Of a stretch of DNA of 64,000 bases, positions 23,301 to 33,636 are shown one piece after another. Under the pieces are notes generated by a model that saw nothing but the letters and a program-made list of their open reading frames with translations, made no database searches and had not been told where the DNA came from. Numbering within the stretch: position 1 is the first letter of the stretch; each line of letters opens with the position of its first letter. Location of the stretch: NCBI GenBank assembly GCA_010405405.1, contig MU004232.1, forward strand, positions 1,197,481 through 1,261,480, written 5' to 3'. The position numbers and the translations under genes were made by a program. Source of the stretch: Microthyrium microscopicum (Eukaryota; Ascomycota; Dothideomycetes; Microthyriales; Microthyriaceae).

Positions 23301-25495
23301 AAACGGTGGCTATGGTAGACTTTTCTAGCGATGGCAAGTATATGTATTCTGGAGGGTATGACAACAAAGTCCGCGCCTATGCTGCGGGCGATGCAACCCA
23401 CTCTATCGATTACATTGATGAAAGTACCAACATTGAATTGAAAAGCACTCGAGACATGGGTGCCCGGGTTGACTTGTTACGTGTTAGTCATTCCGGGGGC
23501 AGAATTGCTGTTGGATCTCAGTCAAGAAAGGGTATCAGTGTGCTTGAGCAGAATCAAGGCAGACTTGACGTTGTTGTAGAGTTCGGAACGGAAGATGATA
23601 AGGATCTCACCCCGTCCTGTCTCCAATGGGGCCCGCCAAATCTTAGCAATTTGCTATTAGCAGGCTTTCTTGAAAAGGGCGACGAATGCAAGAACGGCAA
23701 GTTGATGCTTTGGGACGTTGAGGCTCAAAAGCCGATCAGCGCGACCCCATCTACTGGACAAGTTTTCGACATTTCTTGGGCTCCAATATCCCCTCGATTC
23801 GCTGCTGTAATGAGGCCCAACCAGGGAAAAACCATGAATAGAGGTATCAATACTCTGATTCGCCTGTTCAACCCATTTCAAGATGGCCTTCAAGAAATCA
23901 ATTGGCGATGTAGGAAATTCGAACTGGATTGCCCAGCTCATGACATCAACGATGTCGTGTTTTGCCCTTATAACGAGAATTACCTGGCAGCCGGTGCAAC
24001 AGATGGTCGCATCTACGTCTACGACTGTCGCAATCCGGCGAACATTCTCCATGTACTCGGTCATGGTCCAGCAAGTATTGATCAATATAGTGTAGGTGTT
24101 CGATTTTGCGCTTGGAACCATCGGAGACAAGGACTCGTCACAGGATCATCAGACGGGGTGGTCAAGGAGTGGGACATCTTTCGTAATAGCGAAGACGCCC
24201 ACACTGCTGATCTAGCAACTCTAAACTCTGGTGTCATGTCAGGATCGTTTAGTCCAGATCTTTCTCGTCTCATTATCGGTGAGGTCAACCGCACCATCAC
24301 CATATTCGAGCCTGGCAACCGCGGCAGCAATTTGAGGACTCTTCGCCCGTTCAAAGCCATTGAAGTTCCGCAGCCGGAGATGTTAAGAGCCTCAACAAGA
24401 ACTCTGAATATTGTTACAGATAACGGAGCCTCAAAGGTCAACAATCCTACCAAATGTGAGCTTGATTTATGCCGCAAGTCAGAGTTACCTCGAGATTTTG
24501 ACGTCAGCTCTCGATGGAAAGACCGCATTCCCGCCAACCTCATCAATGCGCTCGAAAAAGCCAATGAGCCTAAACCTCTCAATCCCACCATTATTCAAGC
24601 CACTATCAAATGTGTCCACTGCCAGGGACCAGCGATTACGGCTGAAGAAGATGACTTGGATCAGTTGTTATTTCCTCGTTGCGAGCGATGTGCCTTCCAT
24701 TGCCTACGATGTGGAGACCGGTCAAAGCTAGCCATAGAACTAGAGAAGATCTCTTGTGAATGTGGACAATGGGTCGTTGGGGCTTTGGGGTACTACGAGG
24801 TAGATCACCAGGTCAAGAAACCAATGAAGGTGATTCCTGACTCCATGGACCTTGACGACTTTGAGAGCGACCTTGGCCCATCTGAAGCCGATTCCGACAT
24901 GATGGACGTTGATTCTTTGGTCAAACCTTTGTCGATTTCTTCTCACTGGCCACCTCCATTTCACCAGGCAAAGCCTCAAACCGCACAACCCGCTCTAGCA
25001 ACAAATCCACCGCTGTCTGTCACCGCTTCATCGCTTGGAGCAGTAACGCGTTGTGCGAACTGTGATAAGACGCAGTCAAGCAAATGGATTGGCGCACCTG
25101 GTGGTCATGGGAAGGTGTGCAATGTATGCTACCAAAAGAAACATAGCAAGGGCGTTTGGCCGTCACCGGGCTTTCTGAATCCAGGTGCTACGGCACAGTC
25201 TAGCTTTGCCTCGACAGCTGTGGCTAGTACAGCAGAGTCGTCTCAAACGGCACAAAACCCCGCCAGCGAGGAAGTCTCCTTCAACCCAGACACCTCGGAA
25301 AGTCCAGCAATCGAACGCTTCACGATTGAAGATATGGATGACTACGGATTAGAAGACTTCTATCTTGCTATGGGATCTCTCAAGATTAACGAGTGGCATC
25401 AAGGTGCTAGCTCTTGGGAGGCAAAGGAGTATGCGTTGACCTGGAACAAAAGCTTGAACCGCTGGGAGACGAAGGAGATTGAGCACAAAGGCTAA
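20318..25495 (+). CDS. WD40-repeat protein with SIM-like N-terminus and GATA-type finger
   Basis: Exon 1 (20318-20340) joins over a 195-bp intron (branch GCTAAC) to 20536-25495, giving 1,660 residues. Order: a SUMO-interaction-like VEIIDLTGDSD at 10-20; ~480 disordered Ser/Pro-rich residues; two helical regions near 480-560 and 710-790; WD40 repeats at about 850-1270 (units end in YVYD, EWD and similar); a Cys-rich cluster (CVHC, CERC, CLRC, CEC) near 1366-1425; and a C-x2-C-x18-C-x2-C finger near 1513-1538 that matches GATA spacing. It should be nuclear. Large fungal WD40 adaptors of CUL4-DDB1 ligases, such as the DIM-9/Raf1 type used in heterochromatin formation, are the best candidates I can offer, but I cannot confirm orthology. 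It is flanked by a RIP-like relic. Confidence 0.8.
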
Positions 25496-25792
25496 CCGCT
25501 AGTGTACGATGAGATGCTGAAGTTTTGACGACAAAAGTGAGTTGAGATGTAGACAAGGACATCAAAGGCTAAGGAATATCCTGTATTATAGTGATTGCTT
25601 TTTGTAAAATACCCCTAGTAGCGTAGTTTGAATGTTGATCAAGTGTTCAGCGAGGCCATGTCATATGTGTTCTTCTTTCCCTTGTTGAGATATGCGGAGA
25701 GATCGTAAGTCAGACTTCAGCTCCAACGATTTTCCATCCGACAACAGAATCTGAAAGCTTCAAGGTGCCCATTTTTGTCCTATACCTAGCTA
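25496..25792. other. Convergent intergenic gap
   Basis: About 300 bp between the stops of the WD40 gene (+) and the membrane-protein gene (-). Noncoding 3' flanks only. Confidence 0.4.
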
Positions 25793-28049
25793 TCATCGGT
25801 AGAAGCATGCCACGCAGATATACACCATCGCCGGCTCCAAAATTGCAAAAAGGTAGTTTCCAGAGAGGATGGCCATGAAGCATATGAACCACTGCAGCAG
25901 ATTATACCAATCACACAGTACTCCGATCCCGCTAGAATCTGGCGTGATCATCTTCATCCGGTCCATAACGAACTGAAATACCAGAAAGTAAAACCAATTT
26001 AGGATCATCAATGGTAGTAGCCATTTCATGTGGCTATAATCATCAAGGCGGTCACTGCCTAGCGGAGAGGTTCCTGATTTGGGAACTATCGTTAGAAGCA
26101 AGGCACTGTAACCGAGCAGGTTTCCTATTATTAGTAAGTGTAGAGGTTGCAAGATTCCTGGCTTCTGGTAGAAGTTGGTATCTGGATGGTCGACAATTCC
26201 ATCATCAGGTATCGCTCGAGGGGATGTTTCCAGCGTCGGCTTCCGGGTGAACGACTATTGTTATTTAGCGTTGGTCTATTTAAATCATGATTGATATAAT
26301 GCTTCCGGTACTTACCTCTGCGGCTTCTTTGCTTTCAGTCGCGTCTGAGTCCTTGTTCTCTTCCGACCATGATCCTAGGACATGTTAGATGAGAACATTA
26401 TATACAATAGAAGATCAAATGATGGACCATACCAGGTAAAGCATACACATACTGAAACATATTTCCCAACAGCACAACAACAAGTGCTATGCCCATAAAT
26501 ATCACGCCCGACCTAGATTTGTTAGCTTGAATTAGATAACAGTTTGCTCTTTGAGATAAAATGCTTGGGAGCTGATAGCTGGATAGCAGAGGTATCTTCG
26601 AGCAACATGAAGTCTTTCATGATGATCATTTTGGCTTGCTCATAGATGTTTTGGTCTTGAACAATGGGTCTCTTACCAATCTGTTAGCCCTGTAACGGAG
26701 AATTTCATGGCCCTCATGTACCGATCCGTTGTCCATATGAAAGCAAATGATAGCCACCAAACCTATATGCTGTAAGCTCTTGTCGATGTCTATACGGAGT
26801 AGAGAAGCGTACTTCTAGAAGAAAGGAACACCCAAGGTCCGCAAGGGCTCTAAATAGCAGAAACGCGCAAAGTAGTGGACGATAAACTAGAAGTCTTCTA
26901 AATCGCCACGAATCCTCATTTGTATCTTGCCACTTGTAGACTCGTTTGAGCTGGCTTCGTGCGAAGCCACTACAAGAAGCGCGAATTCTCCCGAAAGTGT
27001 TGACTGAGATCGCTGGGTAGAGCTTCATTACTTTAATGAGAAAAGCGACGATAAGGAACAAGGCTGGACCGGTAAAGAAAAGCCGTGTAAGTGGGAGAAG
27101 TTTGGAGTGATTCCTTTCGTAGTGACAGATAGCCGGCTCTGCGGGATTTGAAATTGCATGATTGATCGGTGAATCTTGATCAAAGTTGGCCAAGTCAGCC
27201 CACTCGAAGCTTATCGTGGGAATTGAAGCAATTGCAAGCATTGCCATGAGGATGGAGGTTCCGATCAATCTCCATGTTTGCCTCACTGAGTGTATATAAA
27301 GGGGTTCTCGATTGATTGAAAAGTTCGCCAGTTGTGGAATGCATAAAAATGATGCATAGTGGATACTGCGATCTTGTTAGTATAAGGCCTCTGAAGGATA
27401 AGAAGTGATGTAGCATGATCCATGAACATATTTGGCGTGGAATTGAGTTCTAAGGGCTACGCCTACTTGCAGGACAGCGATTCAGGGGGCATCAAACAGG
27501 AATAGTTGGCAACCAACTTACTGAATTTGCCAGTGATAGGAAGATATGCCACATTGGAGTTGCGTGAACGCGGATCCAAGATCGAATAAACCGATAAGCA
27601 GGGCTATGTCACCAAAATTGCCAATAGTAGTCTAGGTAACTCCGCAATTAGCCTGGGCTCATATAAACTTCTTCTTGGGCCGCGACATACTGCGAGAACT
27701 TGTCTTAATGCATCATTTTTTCTTGACTTCGGTTTTTGGGTGAATATTTGTTTGATTAAGCTCTGGAGATCCCAAACAGCAGAATCTAGAGGATTTGGCT
27801 GCCATTTAAGTGATATCTTTTCGGCCTCTTCTCTGGAAAGGGGACTCTCCCGAGGGTTGTAGGCAAAGAGATAGTAGAGTATAAGATACAGTATCGCAAT
27901 AGCAGGATACGTGGCAATCGCTACGAGCTAAAGTATTGTTAGGTAGCTCTTCCACAACGGCATGTCTCACTCACTCCAGTACCTTTATAGAAGAAGGGAT
28001 CGAGCTCCTTGAATGGAGCTACACAATCATAATTACAAGTAGAAGACAT
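25793..28049 (-). CDS. Fungal polytopic membrane protein of unknown function
   Basis: Eight exons: 27975-28049, 27691-27927, 27522-27631, 26813-27365, 26677-26762, 26433-26512, 26316-26374 and 25793-26254. Introns are 47, 59, 156, 50, 164, 58 and 61 bp. Every junction is in phase and the product is 553 residues. The N-terminus is short and Cys-containing. About eight to nine hydrophobic segments follow, for example around LVAIATYPAIAILYLILYYL, GNFGDIALLIGL, TSILMAMLAIASI, FFTGPALFLIVAFLI, MGIALVVVLLGNMF and HLLIIGNLLGYSALLL. The variable hydrophilic loop after the 26.4-kb exon is acidic. I recognise the general arrangement from uncharacterised fungal proteins but no function. Exon 4 begins after the longest uncertain intron (27366-27521), where a small extra exon cannot be excluded. 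It is the first gene of an accessory island. Confidence 0.72.
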
Positions 28050-28127
28050 TCTCCAGCAGACGCATAAAAGACTACGTCGAAGAATAATGAAGAGTGTCGG
28101 AGGAGAGGGGATCATAAGAAGAGTAGA

Positions 28128-28169
28128 CTATTGTTAAGTGGCCTCAGGTAAGAGGCCAATTAACAATAG
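28128..28169. repeat. Near-perfect 17-bp inverted repeat (hairpin)
   Basis: Arms 28128-28144 (CTATTGTTAAGTGGCCT) and 28153-28169 (reverse complement CTATTGTTAATTGGCCT) differ at one base and are separated by an 8-nt loop. It lies about 80-120 bp upstream of the membrane-protein ATG, within its probable promoter or 5' leader. It could be a regulatory hairpin, an operator for a dimeric factor, or a tiny foldback relic. Confidence 0.7.
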
Positions 28170-28559
28170 CGAGAAGAGGATATATCTTTGTTTTCGTGCA
28201 TGGCGCAGGGGGTCCTAGTTGGCCCCCAATTCGCCATCATGAAAAGTCAAGCCATCAGGTAGGTAGATAGGTAGCGAGGCACAGCCGCTTTAGGCTGTCT
28301 ATTGGGGGAATCCGCATTTACTAAGCCAGTCATAGAGGTACACGCTGAGTAGTGAGGGTTTGTTTGATTATAGTGTGGGAAAATACTACCTACTTCATTG
28401 CAAGAGAGTAGAGCTGAGAATGGTGTATTGAGTGAGAAGCTTTCTTCATGCATGAGCTAACGCCAGGCTCGTCATGATCTTTGCTGAAGCTTCAAAGGAG
28501 CTACATCAAACTACCATAGCGCGCGACGGGGGGTAATGGAAATGGTATTATGAGGATGT
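28170..28559. other. Intergenic, no gene seen
   Basis: Upstream flank of the membrane-protein gene. Short minus-strand frames (for example 28247-28453) lack any support. Confidence 0.35.
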
Positions 28560-29056
28560 TTTCATAATTTCTAATAGTGTTTAGCAAAAACATAGCACTT
28601 CTCGGGAGAGGGAGAGAAATTATAGATTAGTTTGGAGTTCTTATTTTCTTAACAAGGCCTACTTTTAGGCTAAAAATATTGTTTCTTAGAAAAACGCTCT
28701 TCATAACCTCCAAAAAAGTGGTGATCTAGGTCAAAACCAGCGTCGCCTTCCTTTTTTTTTTTTTTTTTTTTTTAAATACATTTGATACATTCGAACTACG
28801 GTTTGGGCTAGCTTAATACGTCAAGAAGGCAAGTTTACGAGTCTATAATTCTACTACGATCGTGATTTACTACTTAAATTTACCTTGTAGGAGTATATAT
28901 AGTAAGTACGGTGAAGACTTAGTAGGTCTTATGTTTACTCCTTCTAAATTAGCTATCGTACCTTCTTCCTTTTATACTGAAGATGCTTAAATTAGATAAA
29001 GATAGACTTAAGCTAAAGATAGGTAAACATAACGCCAAAACAACAAATAGATCCCA
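28560..29056. repeat. AT-rich RIP-like relic with a 22-nt T tract
   Basis: A second TA-rich block like that at 19.8 kb, with many TTAAAT, CTTAAG and TAGTAAG words. A run of 22 T (28752-28773) interrupts it and may mark the poly(A)-type end of a retroelement inserted on the minus strand. It runs up to the stop of the O-methyltransferase gene at 29057. No open protein remains. Confidence 0.5.
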
Positions 29057-30488
29057 TCACGAAGTTTTGATTATAACTTCATACCCTATGGAAACATGGT
29101 TAGAAATGATTTCTATTACCCCCCCTACCACGCTATGGTACTTAAGTCGAGCTTCTACTATAGCCGAGTCAAGTGACCCTTTTCCAACACTCTTTGGGGA
29201 TTTCCACACTTTTACCAGCTTCAAGCCGGCACTGTCAAGCAATTCCTGGTACTGCTTCTCGGTTCTTTCTCCAGCTGAGTACGCCGCCATCATGACGATA
29301 TCAGCGAGCGCTGGATTGAATGGCACACCTTGCTCAGGCATGACAGACTCGTTTAATAGCACCACTGAATCCGGACCCATAGCGTCGCGGATGTGCTCCA
29401 GAATGAGCTTGGCCTGCTTGTCTGGCCAGTCATGCAAAATGTGAGCGAGAAAGTACACATTGGCACCTTGAATTGGCTGTGATTTTAAGAAGTCGGTCGA
29501 CATTGCTTCTATTCCGTCAGGAAGATCCTTGACAGTCTCGATGACAGCAGGAATGTCTTGCACAACAAGCTTCCCGGGTACCTTAGGATAACGCTCTTTA
29601 AAGGTGATCATATGGTGACCGATACCGCCACCAACATCGACCATGAAGGTATCAGAAGTCATTTTCTGGGTAAAGAGCTGATCAATGGGAAACATCTCGT
29701 GCCAAGGAACGTCGAACTTGCCCTGAGATCTCATCGTCATTGTAATATTGAAGGCATGCTGCATTCTCGGTCGTTCTGCGATCCATTCGAACTGGTGCTG
29801 TTTGGTGCCGACTGCGTATTGAAAGGGACTGTCAAAGGCGTCATCCGGGCAATTATAACCCCGTTCAGCGAAGAATTCTGGCAGCATGACAATTTCTCTC
29901 TGGTGAGATGTACTAATTTGGTTAGGGTGTGATAAAGGCATAGAGTTTGTAAAGGAAACATACAAATGAAGAATCACTTGCGCAATCATTGATTCTGTTT
30001 TGTACATCGCCACCACGCGTTGAGGCTGGAAGACATCCTGATCAACCTCGTTGAAGAGCTTGAGATTGACAAGCACTCTCATGATTCTTTCTGCTCATCG
30101 TTAGATGCCATCCGTATCAAAAGGGCGTATACTCGAAACACTCACTGATCAGTAGAGCCTGGCACTTTGTCTCAGTGCTCAATTGCTCTAAAGTGATGTT
30201 TTCTCCTCTTTCCAGAGCTTTTGCACCTACATCAAACAATTGCATATCAATGGCAAGACGAAGTGCAATGCATTTCACAGGCTGACAACGATTTTTAGCT
30301 TGATCACTCGAGAAGACAAAGGCAACACTTACACTGAAGATTAGATTCATCAGATTGTGTTCAAAAGGTTCAACTGTAGAGAGTAATTTGCTACATGCCT
30401 CAAATATCTGCATCTTTTCTGGTGGAGATGCTGAGCCGCTCTTTGCGGCGGCATCGTTGAGAGTTTGAACGAGAGTTGCAGTATCCAT
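29057..30488 (-). CDS. SAM-dependent O-methyltransferase (fungal secondary-metabolite type)
   Basis: Four exons: 30333-30488, 30146-30281, 29964-30090 and 29057-29912 (introns 51, 55 and 51 bp), giving 424 residues. An N-terminal winged-helix dimerisation region contains LRLAIDMQLFD. The methyltransferase fold follows: SAM-binding DVGGGIGHH near 231, an acidic VVQDIPAV strand, and the catalytic-base motif AHILHDWPD with His near 300. The group includes the enzymes that methylate aromatic polyketides. The last ~27 residues (after VEARL) extend past the usual end of the family and are encoded at the edge of an AT-rich relic, so the natural stop may have been lost. No PKS, NRPS or terpene cyclase is in the window, so any cluster is incomplete here. 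Two of the introns are multiples of three without stops, so unspliced frames look open. Confidence 0.88.
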
Positions 30489-30559
30489 TTTGAGTAGGAC
30501 AGCTGAACTTGAGGGTGATGTTTATTCAGACATGGTTCACTCTTGGAGACATTGTCATG

Positions 30560-30566
30560 TTTTATA
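30560..30566 (-). promoter_or_regulatory. TATA-like box of the O-methyltransferase gene
   Basis: Minus strand TATAAAA, about 72 bp upstream of the ATG at 30488. Confidence 0.4.
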
Positions 30567-30751
30567 CAGACCAGTCTTTGGCAGCCTTATGGCTGTTGCC
30601 GGAGGGTCCGCGGATTCTCCAGCGGATGGGTAGAAAATGTCTAAGCTATGAACACTTTTAAGACTATTCTTTCGCTTAAACAACAACATGTGAAGTTCAT
30701 ATAGAGTATCATTCTTTTTTGTTAGGTAAATTGGCTGTTGCCTAAAATGAT

Positions 30752-31227
30752 TCATAAGCCCGTCAGCGCTTGATCCACGAGTTCAATATCGGACCCTCGC
30801 AACGAAGGTTTGTGCATAGCATGCGGATCCCATATTGTCGGCCGCCTGGGAAGAAATGTTAGGTTCTCATCAATATTGTAGAAGAAATGTTGACCAAAGA
30901 GTGTCGTTCTCGGGATGTCGTGGTCTCCAATCTTCCATGGGCCAATGCCATGAGCCTCGAATGCGGCTCGTTGAAGTAACAACGAGTTACTCTGCCGCCA
31001 ATCATCTAGTCGTTGACGTCCATATCGGCTTCTCAATTGGGAATATTGTGCTATCCATGGTGTAGCATGCTTGGCTGCGATGAAAATAATACATAGCATC
31101 ACCAGTATCAACACTCTACCCACACTAAACGATTGAACAGAGGCATCGCGGAATATCTGATTTCTGCAAAGAGATATACTGTCAGGTTTCGTCGATGGCA
31201 CGACAAAATCCGTCACTGGCTTTCCAT
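30752..31227 (-). CDS. Small single-pass membrane protein, unrecognised
   Basis: An 11-nt first exon (31217-31227, ATGGAAAGCCA) joins through a 53-bp intron (31164-31216; donor GTGACG, branch CTGAC, acceptor TTTGCAG) to 30752-31163, giving 140 residues. The frame alone would start at a GTG, so the short first exon is what supplies an ATG. One strong hydrophobic helix (VLILVMLCIIFIAAK, near residues 19-33) follows a short N-terminus; the rest is hydrophilic with GIGPWKIGDHD and Pro/Arg-rich segments. I do not recognise the family. It is next to, and on the same strand as, the O-methyltransferase, which could mean co-regulation, but a leftover fragment of a larger gene is also possible. Confidence 0.4.
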
Positions 31228-31320
31228 TGCCAATGAAGAGCTATGGGGGAATGAGATTGTCTACTCAAGTCGTTTACTTGTCAGGCTGGAGTTGGTGCTG
31301 GAGAGTTGGTTGGTGTTTAT

Positions 31321-31505
31321 CATCAGGATGATATCTATTGGGGCAGCAACAACTCTGATGGCTACCACCAGCGCTGCTAACCAAACGGTGCTTCAATTCC
31401 CAATCCGAACGCACTTCTGGCAAATAAAGCGCTCGAGTTCTGAGAATAAGGGTGCTGACCTATATCCTTATGGGATAAGCGCTTTGAAGCCTTCTTTGGG
31501 TATGC
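31321..31505. repeat. Foldback element family A, diverged copy
   Basis: The segment AACTCTGATGGCTACCACCA followed by CAGCGCTGCTAACC, and then CCCAATCCGAACGC with GGCAAATAAAGCGCTCGA, matches the 46-kb copy nearly word for word. The outer ends are worn (TTATGGGATAAGCGC in place of TTGATGGGAGTACGCC). It lies immediately next to a family B element. Confidence 0.6.
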
Positions 31506-31514
31506 TTTGATATG

Positions 31515-31750
31515 CTCTCGAGGGGCAAAATAAGTGAGCCGACTCGACGACTATTCCCATCGATTGTGATGGCTGCCATGACACTTCTTAAAGAGCAACT
31601 ACTTTAATTACCGTCTTATTTGATAATTTGATATAAATTTTACGACGCTGCTGAGAACGAAAGTAGTCACTCTCTAAGAAGTGTAATGGCAGCCATCGCA
31701 AGCGATAGGAGTAGCTGTCGAAACGGCTCACTTATTGTGTCCACGAAGAG
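31515..31750. repeat. Foldback (MITE-like) element family B, copy 1
   Basis: About 236 bp with long terminal inverted repeats. The left end reads CTCTCGAGGGGCAAAATAAG then TGAGCCG; the right end, reverse complemented, reads CTCTTCGTGGACACAATAAG then TGAGCCG. The inverted homology continues through an ATGGCTGCCA word and CACTTCTTA. ATATG flanks it on both sides (a candidate target-site duplication). No coding capacity. Confidence 0.7.
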
Positions 31751-32596
31751 ATATGATTCTGTTCGTTTGATTTCATGTACTTTCCCGCTGGCATTCTGCA
31801 AGGCGCTTGCATGGCATATTATGGGCATGGTCGTTTCTTTGAATGTAATTAGCGTCCTTGGTCCTTCAGATAGGTATGTTGGTTGCAATAGATTTTGCCT
31901 TCTCGCGACAAGTTTAATCATCATCTTCATCCGTGAACTGTTGTCTCATTAATGTAAACATAGAATGGCAACAAGGCTGAAAAACAAAGCAATCAGCCAA
32001 TCACAGCTTGATACCAGCATGATTTCGAGACCCCTGTCAAATGTCTCCAATCACGAGGCGGAAATGCAGCGCTATAATCAACGCTAAGCATCAAATGCGG
32101 GGTAGCGTTGATTACGACGGGGCTCAGCCTTTCGGCAGCCAAACGCCATACATGGAGATCATGTCCCTAGAAAGTAACTCGCGTGACATCTGCCACCCAA
32201 TGAGTACACCGTCACAACCTCAAGGCCATGGACTATCAGTAATATGACGCTGGTCGAAAGCGAAAACAAGGGCCGTGGAACGTACGAGGTAACGAGCGAC
32301 GGTGCGTCCAAGCAATCCTCAAACCCCAAGACGGCGTGGACGGGTGGCTCCTTACTCTTCTGGCTGGTCCCACATTAACACAATGATCCCGTGCCCGCAC
32401 TGCTCAAGTGATCTCCTCTTGAGGGAAACCGTCGTCAGTTCAACTTCAACTCCTTTCCTGTTCCTCTCCATCCTCAATTCATCAGTCAATCATTCATCCA
32501 TCACTGAAAACAATCTTCCATCCGGCTTTTTGACTCGTTTGGTTGTATCTCTGTACACCCTCTGCACACCTCATACCTCATACTACATCATACATC
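31751..32596. other. Intergenic and promoter region
   Basis: About 850 bp with no supportable gene. The last 200 bp are C/T-rich (TTCAACTTCAACTCC, CTCCATCCTC and similar), consistent with the promoter and leader of the gene starting at 32597. Confidence 0.4.
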
Positions 32597-33304
32597 ATGA
32601 CGACCCCCGCGTCTCCCGACAAGACGAAGAAGAAGGACGGTCCTCAAGTATTCAGCATAGCCGACCTAGGTGAGCCCAACATTCCAACGAAGCTCGTGTG
32701 CTACTACTAGAGTACTAACAGTTAGCAGAGAAAGATGGAAAGGACATCCAAATCAGCAAAGACACACTGGGACTCAACTGGTAAGCCAAGTGGCCCTTCT
32801 GTGACCCCGCTGTCATCAATGAGGCTCGGACCCTCCATTGAGCGTCATCAGATCCAACCACACATGATCGTACAACCACATCAACCCAAGACTAACCATT
32901 GAATCTAGGAAAATCAACAGCAGTCCTGGCACAATTGATGGCGTAGACCTCAAGAAGCCACTGTGCACACCTCTCATCAAGAAAATTGACCTCGTCTTCC
33001 CCACAGGCATTGAGGTAACAGCACGTAACCTCAAAGGTGTAACCATCCGTGATGCACTAGACGCCATCCACAAGCCACTGAAGAAGAAGGTATGTTGACT
33101 TGATGCATCCGATGCTCCTGGGTTTGAGTGTGCTGACGTTTATCTTTTCGTATTCAGGCGGATGATGAGCTAGATGAGCCTTACCTCAAGGGATTCGAGT
33201 GGGACAAAGAAGATGCCTTCACAAAATTCCGCATCCACTTCCAAAAGGAGGGTGCACCAGCAGGAGCAAAGAAGTCCAAGAAGAAGGATAAGAACGAGGA
33301 ATAA
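32597..33304 (+). CDS. Conserved small fungal protein (possibly DUF6699-like)
   Basis: Four exons, 32597-32669, 32729-32780, 32909-33089 and 33158-33304 (introns 59, 128 and 68 bp), giving 150 residues. The core (residues ~45-135) has short strands and helices around TPLIKKIDLVFPTG, GVTIRDALDAIHKPL and GFEWDKEDAFTKFRIHF, a pattern that resembles DUF6699 domains; I am not certain of that. Both ends are Lys-rich, with a basic C-terminal tail (KKSKKKDK) that could bind nucleic acid or serve as a nuclear signal. The first acceptor is a tandem TAGCAG, so a one-residue (Ala) splice variant is possible. Function unknown. Confidence 0.75.
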
Positions 33305-33636
33305 TCACCTTGTAGTCGATGCCTTCGGGCCTCCTATGATGTTCGATTAGCTTGCACCAATGTCCAGGTGGCATTTGTTAGCACCGTATTGCTGTAGAGC
33401 AATTCCGAATCAAATAAATGTGGCAGCCCTTGTCACTCAATATACCTTTGCTGAGCCAAATTTCGCAATTGATAGTGATGCGAACCATTAAATCGTTCAA
33501 TCACTGGTTAACAGGAGAGAATCATAAGTGACACTGATTGATTGTTTTTGAATCTGCCCAAGCCTCCGCTATCTCACAAATGCTGGGGAGTGCTAGCAAG
33601 CCGTGAAAACGCCCAAAGCCTCATCATGCAACTGAC
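33305..33636. other. Convergent intergenic gap
   Basis: About 330 bp between two convergent genes; AATAAA-like motif near 33413. No gene seen. Confidence 0.4.

Noticed and set aside
20318-25495. Firm assignment of the WD40 protein as DIM-9/Raf1
   Set aside because: The resemblance is architectural and from memory; without a search I leave it as a hypothesis.
25793-31750. A complete secondary-metabolite gene cluster around the O-methyltransferase
   Set aside because: No polyketide synthase, peptide synthetase, terpene cyclase, P450 or cluster regulator is visible within reach, so only an accessory island is claimed.
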